The notes beneath the pieces were generated by a model. That model ran no database searches and was not told where the DNA came from. It saw nothing but the letters and a program-made list of their open reading frames with translations. From an uncultured Ruminococcus sp. (lineage in GTDB: Bacteria; Bacillota; Clostridia; Oscillospirales; Acutalibacteraceae), in the NCBI GenBank assembly GCA_946414115.1, contig CAMKNF010000144.1, forward strand, positions 1 to 5,188: 5,188 nt of DNA, read 5' to 3'. This document shows, one piece after another, positions 1 to 4,404 of the stretch (within the stretch, counting starts at the first letter, position 1; the number at the start of each line of letters is the position of its first letter). Made by a program: the position numbers and the translations under genes.

Positions 1-47
1 GAGATACTTGATGGTGACTGGAGTTCAGACGTGTGCTCTTCCGATCT
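1..47. other. Illumina P7-side adapter with index (contamination)
   Basis: Bases 14-47 match the Illumina TruSeq read-2 adapter, from GTGACTGGAGTTCAG to its end GCTCTTCCGATCT. Bases 1-5 (GAGAT) match the end of the P7 flow-cell primer, and bases 6-13 (ACTTGATG, read as CATCAAGT on the other strand) sit exactly where an 8-base i7 index belongs. The order P7 tail, index, adapter is therefore complete, and the genomic insert begins at base 48. This is untrimmed library adapter carried into an assembly, not native DNA. It also explains why the leftmost gene ends abruptly there. Confidence 0.98.
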
Positions 48-733
48 GTTTTAAGCGCAAAATCCTGAAACTTGAGCTTAACGCCCGAGCTGAGTACACC
101 GCCGCCCGATACAATAAGCGGACGTTTACTTGACTTAATTGCGTCAATCGCTTTCTTTATCTGAATTGCGTGACCTTTTGTGTTGGGCTTGTAGCCGATT
201 ATGTTCACGCTGTCGGGATAGACAAACTCCTCAATTTCGTTAGTCTGAATATCCATGGGAATGTCAATAAGTACAGGACCCTGTCTGCCTGTTGAGGCAA
301 TGTGGAACGCCTCTTTGAAAACACGTGGCAAATCCTCGGTTTTGCTGACAAGGTAGCTGTGCTTTACGAAAGGCTCACACGCACCTGTGATGTCAGCCTC
401 CTGAAAGACATCACGTCCGAGCAAATCGGAACGCACCTGACCGGTGATAGCAATCATCGGAATTGAGTCTGTGTAGGCGGTGGCAATACCTGTAATAAGG
501 TTTGTCGCACCGGGGCCGGAGGTTGCGACGCAAACACCCGGTCTGCCGCTGCATCGAGCGTATCCGCTTGCGGCGTGAGCGGCATTCTGTTCCTGACGGA
601 CGAGAATGTGCTTTATATCAGAATCATAGATTTTATCGTAAAACGGGCATATCGCAGCACCCGGATAACCAAAGACGACTGAAACGCCCTCAGCCTCCAA
701 ACATTTTACCATAATTTCAGCACCGCTAATCAT
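48..733 (-). CDS. ilvB: Acetolactate synthase large subunit, N-terminal part (partial)
   Basis: This is the thiamine-diphosphate (ThDP) enzyme of valine, leucine and isoleucine synthesis. It condenses two pyruvates to acetolactate, or pyruvate with 2-oxobutyrate, in the cytoplasm, usually with the small subunit IlvN. Reading leftward from the ATG at 733-731, 228 complete codons are open to base 50; adapter follows, so more than half of the usual ~550 residues is missing. The PYR domain covers about residues 1-165: FGYPGAA at 21-27, the cofactor-activating Glu48 in VRQEQNAAHAASGYAR, TSGPGATN at 71-78, GRDVFQEADITG at 106-117 and GPVLIDIPMD at 152-161. The central domain starts near 190 (KRPLIVSGGGV, 203-213). 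The GRDVFQEADI segment favours anabolic acetolactate synthase over other ThDP enzymes. The start is supported by an AGGAGGGA site 10 bases upstream. No ilvN or other ilv gene is visible. Confidence 0.95.
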
Positions 734-743
734 TATGTTTTTG

Positions 744-751
744 TCCCTCCT
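744..751 (-). promoter_or_regulatory. Ribosome binding site of ilvB
   Basis: On the minus strand AGGAGGGA lies 10 bases before the ATG at 733-731. It is a near-perfect Shine-Dalgarno sequence and fixes the ilvB start. Confidence 0.85.
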
Positions 752-771
752 GTCCTTTTAATTTTACATAA

Positions 772-806
772 AAAAGCAAGTGCTTTTCAGTAATCGCTTT
801 TAAAGC
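772..806 (-). repeat. Clustered AAAAGC/GCTTTT inverted repeats in the ilvB leader
   Basis: On the plus strand, AAAAGCA (772-778) and TGCTTTT (781-787) form a perfect inverted repeat with a 2-base centre, and GCTTT-T-AAAGC (796-806) is another. In the ilvB transcript this gives two AAAAGC copies upstream of one GCUUUU, followed by further U's. A weak 6-bp stem with a 4-base loop is possible. The GC content is low, so this may be a weak hairpin, a protein-binding site, or chance in AT-rich DNA. Confidence 0.35.
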
Positions 807-808
807 AT

Positions 809-837
809 ATTATACAATAAATATATCAAAAAGTAAA
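809..837 (-). promoter_or_regulatory. Predicted sigma-A promoter of ilvB
   Basis: Read on the minus strand, a -35 TTTACT (837-832) is followed after 17 bases by a perfect -10 TATAAT (814-809). The predicted start of transcription is near base 802, giving an ilvB leader of about 70 bases. The leader is too short for a T-box, and no T-box specifier or antiterminator consensus is seen, so any branched-chain amino acid control would have to act at DNA level or through the small repeats in the leader. Confidence 0.6.
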
Positions 838-1089
838 GAGGTGCAGAAAAAGTCGAAAAAATATAATGAAAAAAGTCTGAAAAATATATTTTCCAATAGC
901 TTTTAGCTTGAGTTTGATATAAGTTACAACTTGTTAATTCTTTATGCGAAAAATGGTATTTTGTTTATTTCTTTAACGGAATTTATAACAAAGATTTCTT
1001 TTGATTGTTAATAATTCAAATAAAAGTAACAGTTAATTAATAATTTGAGTACAAGTTTGCTAAAAAACGGTTACAATTTTAATATTGCG

Positions 1090-1118
1090 TTGACTTTACT
1101 ACAAAATTGTAGTATGAT
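1090..1118 (+). promoter_or_regulatory. Predicted strong sigma-A promoter upstream of murA
   Basis: TTGACT (1090-1095), a 17-base spacer and TATGAT (1113-1118) match the vegetative promoter consensus at 5 of 6 positions in each box with ideal spacing. Transcription would start near 1125, leaving a leader of roughly 190 bases before the murA TTG. This is the best rightward promoter in the region and no other gene lies between, so murA is the natural target. The spacer is almost entirely a palindrome (1097-1114), which suggests repression. Confidence 0.7.
1097..1114. promoter_or_regulatory. Perfect palindrome in promoter spacer, probable operator
   Basis: TACTACAA-AA-TTGTAGTA is an 18-base element with two perfect 8-base arms. 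It fills the space between the -35 and -10 boxes and overlaps the first two bases of the -10, so a bound protein would block RNA polymerase. The TACTACA/TGTAGTA arms resemble half-sites used by BlaI/MecI/CopY-type winged-helix repressors (core TACA-NN-TGTA), but the two halves here are four rather than two bases apart. The regulator is therefore unassigned. Confidence 0.6.
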
Positions 1119-1132
1119 TTTCTGTAGAAGAA

Positions 1133-1160
1133 TTGTGGCGTAACATATACGTAACCACAA
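1133..1160. repeat. Inverted repeat enclosing a CGTAAC direct repeat
   Basis: TTGTGG (1133-1138) and CCACAA (1155-1160) are perfect inverted arms. Between them CGTA (1139-1142) can pair with TACG (1148-1151), leaving a 5-base loop and a 3-base bulge, so about 10 pairs could form in RNA. The same stretch contains CGTAAC twice (1139-1144 and 1150-1155), offset by 11 bases, one helical turn, which is typical of tandem protein sites. It lies just downstream of the predicted start of transcription. It could be an operator or a 5' stabilising hairpin; there is no U-tract, so it is not a terminator. Confidence 0.4.
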
Positions 1161-1301
1161 CCGATAGTGTGTTTTAATAAAAATGTAATATATTTAGTGG
1201 CTTAAAGGCTTTTCTTTAATGCTTTTAATGTATAATTTGCATTTTGTTTTTTATAATATCTACACTTATTAGTTATTGCAAGTTCTAAACAATACTGTAT
1301 T

Positions 1302-1307
1302 GGAGTG
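1302..1307 (+). promoter_or_regulatory. Ribosome binding site deciding the murA start
   Basis: GGAGTG (GGAG at 1302-1305) lies 9 bases before the TTG at 1315. The earlier in-frame TTG at 1276 has no such site upstream, so this element decides the start. Confidence 0.8.
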
Positions 1308-1314
1308 TAAACAA

Positions 1315-2610
1315 TTGGAAAAATTTGTAGTTACCGGCGGCAAGCCTTTATTTGGCGAGGTAAACATCAGCGGCGCAAAAAATGCTGCCGTTGCAATCAT
1401 ACCCGCAGTTATCCTCTGCGACGAACCGTGTCAGATTGAAAATATTCCAAACATAAGCGACGTTTCTCTCATAAGCCGAATCCTTCAGCAGATGGGCGCA
1501 AACGTAAGAAGAATAAATAAATCATCTTTATATATAGACCCTACTCACATCAAAACCTGCAACGCAACAACCGATCTGGTAAGAGGTATGCGTGCTTCAT
1601 ATTATCTTCTCGGTGCTTTGCTCGGCAAATACGGCAAGGCTAAGGTTGCTCTGCCCGGCGGCTGTAATTTCGGCGTTCGTCCGATTGACCAGCACTTAAA
1701 GGGCTTTGAGGCAATGGGGGCAAGAACCTCTCTTGTTGACGGCGCAATTATCGAGGCTGAATGTGACGAACCTCTCGAAGGCAATCATATTTATCTTGAC
1801 GTTGTGTCGGTCGGCGCAACTATGAACATTATGCTTGCGGCAAGCAAGGCACAGGGACTTACAATCATTGAAAATGCCGCAAAAGAGCCGCATATCGTTG
1901 ACCTTGCAAACTTCCTCAACTCAATGGGAGCTGACATCAGGGGCGCCGGTACAGACGTTATCAAAATTCGTGGCGTTGGTTATCTTCACGGCGTGACATA
2001 TTCAATCATTCCCGACCAGATTGAAGCAGGCACATATATGTGTGCCGCCGCCGCAACAAGGGGCTGCATTACGGTTAATAACATTACACCGAAGCACCTT
2101 GATTCAATTACGGCAAAGCTCCGTGAAATGGGCGTTGTAATTACGGAATATGACGAGTCAATCAAGATTGACGCAACACAAAGACCGCTTAAGCGTTGTA
2201 ATATCAAGACAATGCCGCATCCCGGTTTCCCGACAGACTGTCAGCCGCAGTTTGCTGCACTTCTTATGAGCGTTCCGGGTACAAGCATTATCAACGAAAA
2301 CGTATGGGATAACCGCTATCAGTATGTAAGTGAGCTTATCAGAATGGGCGCACAGATTTCTGTAGAGGGCAGACTTGCAATTATCGAAGGCGGAGCACCG
2401 CTTACAGCCGCTCCCGTAAAGGCTACGGATTTGCGTGCAGGTGCCGCAATGATTATTGCCGCTCTTGAGGTTAAGGGCACAACCGAAATTTCAAGTATCC
2501 AGTACATTGAGCGTGGCTACGAGGACGTTGTTGAAAAGTTCAGAGCTCTCGGTGCTGACATCAAAAAGGTTTACTTTACAGGCGACAACGAGGAAGAACT
2601 CGGCGCATAA
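1315..2610 (+). CDS. murA: UDP-N-acetylglucosamine 1-carboxyvinyltransferase MurA
   Basis: MurA transfers enolpyruvate from phosphoenolpyruvate to UDP-GlcNAc, the first committed step of peptidoglycan synthesis, in the cytoplasm. The start chosen is TTG 1315, giving MEKFVVTGGKPL, where the family normally begins, and 431 residues, close to the usual 417-430. An in-frame TTG at 1276 would add 13 residues but has no ribosome site. Visible motifs: SGAKNAA with Lys22-Asn23 (substrate binding), LPGGCNFGVRP with the catalytic Cys117 in the mobile loop and Arg122, PHPGFPTDCQPQ with the general-base-type Asp308, DLRAGAA with Arg374, and a closing IERGYEDVVEKFRALGA. Both inside-out alpha/beta domains are complete. 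The Cys rather than Asp in the loop predicts the fosfomycin-sensitive form. Firmicutes often carry two MurA paralogues, and I cannot tell which this is. Transcription probably comes from 1090-1118 and stops at 2627-2661. Confidence 0.96.
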   Translation: MEKFVVTGGKPLFGEVNISGAKNAAVAIIPAVILCDEPCQIENIPNISDVSLISRILQQMGANVRRINKSSLYIDPTHIKTCNATTDLVRGMRASYYLLGALLGKYGKAKVALPGGCNFGVRPIDQHLKGFEAMGARTSLVDGAIIEAECDEPLEGNHIYLDVVSVGATMNIMLAASKAQGLTIIENAAKEPHIVDLANFLNSMGADIRGAGTDVIKIRGVGYLHGVTYSIIPDQIEAGTYMCAAAATRGCITVNNITPKHLDSITAKLREMGVVITEYDESIKIDATQRPLKRCNIKTMPHPGFPTDCQPQFAALLMSVPGTSIINENVWDNRYQYVSELIRMGAQISVEGRLAIIEGGAPLTAAPVKATDLRAGAAMIIAALEVKGTTEISSIQYIERGYEDVVEKFRALGADIKKVYFTGDNEEELGA

Positions 2611-2626
2611 AAAGCAAAATATATTC

Positions 2627-2661
2627 AAGCCGTTTTCTGTTGAAAGCGGCTTTTCTTTTTT
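2627..2661 (+). terminator. Rho-independent terminator after murA
   Basis: The arms AAGCCGTTTTC (2627-2637) and GAAAGCGGCTT (2642-2652) form an 11-pair stem with one G-U pair and a TGTT loop, followed by a T-rich tract to 2661. This is a canonical intrinsic terminator. It begins 17 bases after the murA stop, and its T-tract ends directly against the crcB ribosome site. Confidence 0.9.
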
Positions 2662-2675
2662 GGGGGAATTAAAAA

Positions 2676-3044
2676 ATGGGATTTTTATTTGTAGGACTTG
2701 GCGGCGCAGTGGGAGCAATGTTAAGGTATGCAATCAGCCTGATACCCTACAAGGGCGGATTTCCGCTTCTGACCTTTGTTACAAATATCCTCGGTGCATT
2801 GCTTATCGGCTTTATCGTGGGATACGCATCAAAACGAAATGTAAACGACAGCCTTATGCTGTTTTTAAAAACAGGACTTTGCGGAGGTTTTACTACCTTT
2901 TCAACCTTTTCGCTTGAAGCGTATAATCTCTTTGTAAGCGGAAGTAAAATCCTTGCAGTGTGCTATGCAGTCTTAAGCGCAGTGTGCTGTATTATAGGAG
3001 TATGGCTCGGAATTACGCTGTCAACGGCTGTTGTAAAAGACTGA
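2676..3044 (+). CDS. crcB: Fluoride ion channel CrcB/FluC
   Basis: Fluc-family proteins are small membrane channels that let toxic fluoride leave the cell; they work as dual-topology antiparallel dimers. The 122-residue product has the family's usual size and four hydrophobic segments (about 2-22, 31-51, 60-80 and 92-117). Motifs: GLGGAVGAMLRY (7-18), TFVTNILGALLIG with the conserved Asn37 (33-45), and GLCGGFTTFSTFS (67-79), which carries the pore Phe/Thr residues and central sodium-site loop. A GGGGGA ribosome site (2662-2667) lies 8 bases before the ATG. Only one copy is seen here, so a homodimer is the simple expectation, though some Gram-positives have a second copy. A strong terminator sits immediately upstream and no fluoride riboswitch is visible, so expression presumably relies on read-through from murA or an unrecognised promoter. 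Confidence 0.93.
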   Translation: MGFLFVGLGGAVGAMLRYAISLIPYKGGFPLLTFVTNILGALLIGFIVGYASKRNVNDSLMLFLKTGLCGGFTTFSTFSLEAYNLFVSGSKILAVCYAVLSAVCCIIGVWLGITLSTAVVKD

Positions 3045-3059
3045 AAAGTGTGGTAGAAT
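3031..3059 (+). promoter_or_regulatory. Predicted extended -10 promoter for walJ-rlmH-rqcH
   Basis: TTGTAA (3031-3036), a 17-base spacer and TAGAAT (3054-3059) form a sigma-A-type promoter; the bases TGG directly before the -10 (3051-3053) make it an extended -10. The -35 overlaps the last codons of crcB. Transcription would start near 3066, leaving a leader of about 27 bases. This separates the downstream genes from murA/crcB as their own unit. Confidence 0.65.
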
Positions 3060-3078
3060 GATATGTAATTTATCGGAT

Positions 3079-3083
3079 AAGGA
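3079..3083 (+). promoter_or_regulatory. Ribosome binding site deciding the walJ-like start
   Basis: AAGGA (3079-3083) is 9 bases before the TTG at 3093. It directly abuts the alternative in-frame TTG at 3084, where it could not work, so it favours 3093. Confidence 0.7.
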
Positions 3084-3092
3084 TTGATTGAT

Positions 3093-3881
3093 TTGGCAAG
3101 AGCAGTTCCGCTGTTCAGCGGCAGTAAGGGCAACAGCTATTACATAGGTACGTTGTCGGAGGGCGTTCTGATTGACGCAGGCAGGTCGTGCAAGCAGATT
3201 GAAAACGCAATGGAGGCTAACGGGCTGAAAATGCAGAATGTCGGCGCAGTGTTCATTACGCACGAGCACAATGATCATTGCAGTGCGTTAAAGGTGCTTG
3301 CAAAGAAGTACGGCTTTAAGATTTTTGCAAGCGAGGGTACGTTAGGCGAGCTTGCAAGAACGGAAAAAATACTCCCGAGTTTTGATGCAACGGTAATTGA
3401 AAACGAGGTATCAGTCGGCAATATGCTAATTGAGCGAATCAACACTCCCCACGACGCCGCAGAAAGCTGTTGCTATCGTGTTACGGCGTCCGACGGAAAA
3501 TCAGCGTTAATCGCAACTGATATGGGCGTAATGCTCGACGGCGTAAGAGATGCGGCAAAGCACAGTGACTTTGTTGTACTCGAATCAAACCACGATATTG
3601 AAATGCTGAAAAACGGAATTTATCCGTTTTATTTAAAGCAGAGAATTTTGTCATCAAAGGGACACCTTTCAAATGCCGCTTGTGCAGATGAGCTTGCAGA
3701 TTTGGTAAAAAGCGGTACGCTCCGACTAATGCTCGGACATTTAAGCGAGCAGAACAACACGCCCGAGCTTGCGCTTGCAACGGCAATTTCAAGCCTTGAA
3801 AGGGCAGGACTGAAATTCAGAAGCGACTTTACGCTCGACATTGCGCCGAGCGAAACGAGAATACAATCGGTGATTTTTTAA
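3093..3881 (+). CDS. walJ: Metallo-beta-lactamase-fold hydrolase, WalJ (YycJ) family
   Basis: The 262-residue product begins MARAVPLFSGSKGNSYYIG, the typical opening of the YycJ/WalJ group. Numbering from the TTG at 3093, metal ligands are visible in THEHNDH (His57, His59, Asp61, His62), His120 in NTPHDAAE, Asp143 in ATDMG and His216 in LGHLSEQNN. ESNHD (His167) and SKGHLSN (His191) are further family signatures. These predict a two-metal phosphodiesterase/nuclease-type active site in the cytoplasm. There is no signal peptide, and the CASP/RNase J extension is missing, so it is neither a beta-lactamase nor RNase J. In Bacillus, walJ belongs to the walRK region, and its product is linked to coordinating cell division with DNA replication and to a 5'-exonuclease activity; the exact substrate here is unknown. 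The rlmH start follows after only 4 bases. Fairly sure of family, less of role. Confidence 0.85.
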   Translation: MARAVPLFSGSKGNSYYIGTLSEGVLIDAGRSCKQIENAMEANGLKMQNVGAVFITHEHNDHCSALKVLAKKYGFKIFASEGTLGELARTEKILPSFDATVIENEVSVGNMLIERINTPHDAAESCCYRVTASDGKSALIATDMGVMLDGVRDAAKHSDFVVLESNHDIEMLKNGIYPFYLKQRILSSKGHLSNAACADELADLVKSGTLRLMLGHLSEQNNTPELALATAISSLERAGLKFRSDFTLDIAPSETRIQSVIF

Positions 3882-3885
3882 GAAT

Positions 3886-4371
3886 ATGATTAGAGTAAAT
3901 ATTATTTGTATCGGCAAAATCAAGGAGAAATATTTTACCGACGCAATAAACGAATACGCAAAAAGACTTTCGGCGTTCTGCAAATTTACGGTTGTCGAGC
4001 TTGCCGAGGAAAAGATAAAAAGCAACAATCCAAACGAGTCGCAGATTAGCGAAGTGATAAACGCAGAGGGCAGACGGATTTTGCAGAAAATCGGTCAGTC
4101 CGATTATGTTGTCGCTATGTGCATTGAGGGAAAAATGCTTTCGAGCGAGGAGCTTTCAAAGACGATTGACAACGTTTCAATCAGCGGAAAAAGCACGTTG
4201 GATTTCATAATCGGCGGAAGCTACGGTTTGAGCAATGAAGTAAAGCAACGAGCAGATTTAAGGCTATCAATGAGCCGAATGACGTTTCCTCACCAGATGG
4301 CAAGAATGATTTTAAGTGAGCAGATTTACCGTGCATTCGAAATTTCATCAAACGGTAAATATCATAAATGA
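3886..4371 (+). CDS. rlmH: 23S rRNA (pseudouridine-1915-N3)-methyltransferase RlmH
   Basis: RlmH is a SPOUT-family enzyme that methylates pseudouridine 1915 in helix 69 of 23S rRNA on the assembled 70S ribosome, using S-adenosylmethionine. The 161-residue length fits the family (about 155-160). It opens MIRVNIICIGKIKEKY, has the SAM-binding knot FIIGGSYGLSNEV (107-119) and SMSRMTFPHQMARMILSEQ (128-146), and ends in the conserved YHK (159-161), so it is complete. The gene starts 4 bases after the stop of the walJ-like gene and has no clear Shine-Dalgarno sequence, which implies translational coupling. The same walJ/rlmH neighbourhood is known from Bacillus and Staphylococcus. Confidence 0.96.
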   Translation: MIRVNIICIGKIKEKYFTDAINEYAKRLSAFCKFTVVELAEEKIKSNNPNESQISEVINAEGRRILQKIGQSDYVVAMCIEGKMLSSEELSKTIDNVSISGKSTLDFIIGGSYGLSNEVKQRADLRLSMSRMTFPHQMARMILSEQIYRAFEISSNGKYHK

Positions 4372-4404
4372 TTATAAGAAATATTAAAGCATATTGGAGA
4401 AATT

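Larger units (their letters stand above)
734..1314. other. AT-rich divergent intergenic region between ilvB and murA
   Basis: About 580 bases without a credible gene separate the leftward ilvB from the rightward murA. The DNA is strikingly AT-rich compared with the flanking genes and has only short open frames. It carries the ilvB promoter (809-837), AAAAGC-type inverted repeats in the ilvB leader (772-806), a near-consensus rightward promoter (1090-1118) with an embedded palindrome, and a repeat structure at 1133-1160. A weaker rightward match, TTGTTT (961-966), 17 bases, TATAAC (984-989), is possible but not compelling in such AT-rich DNA. I see no T-box, tRNA-like fold or strong terminator here. 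The central part (about 840-1080) holds nothing else I can support. Confidence 0.75.

Noticed and set aside
502..714. Open frame of 70 codons on the plus strand
   Set aside because: It lies antisense to the conserved ThDP-binding region of ilvB, and its Arg-rich product has no recognisable features; it is a shadow frame.
734..808. T-box or leader-peptide attenuator for ilvB
   Set aside because: The leader predicted from the promoter is about 70 bases, with no T-box antiterminator consensus and no short frame rich in Leu, Val or Ile codons.
924..937. Second copy of the operator-like palindrome (TTACAA-C-TTGTTA)
   Set aside because: The spacing and outer bases differ from the 1097-1114 element and the match is imperfect; it is too weak in AT-rich DNA to call.
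1231..1257. TATAAT sequences at 1231-1236 and 1252-1257 as murA promoters
   Set aside because: Neither has a reasonable -35 at 16-18 bases or a correctly spaced TG extension; such hexamers are expected by chance in this AT-rich stretch.
2611..2675. Fluoride riboswitch before crcB
   Set aside because: The gap is mostly taken up by an ordinary terminator hairpin, and the conserved bases of the crcB motif are not there.
2456..2917. 153-codon plus-strand frame bridging murA and crcB
   Set aside because: It overlaps the ends of two clear genes in another frame and runs through the terminator; the product shows no family features.
2676..3044. A novel small membrane protein
   Set aside because: All CrcB/FluC motifs are present, including GGFTTFSTF and the conserved Asn in the second membrane segment.
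3093..3881. Metallo-beta-lactamase-fold protein as an antibiotic-resistance enzyme or RNase J
   Set aside because: It has no signal peptide, it has the YycJ/WalJ-specific start and the ESNHD and KGHLSN signatures, and at 262 residues it lacks the beta-CASP domain.
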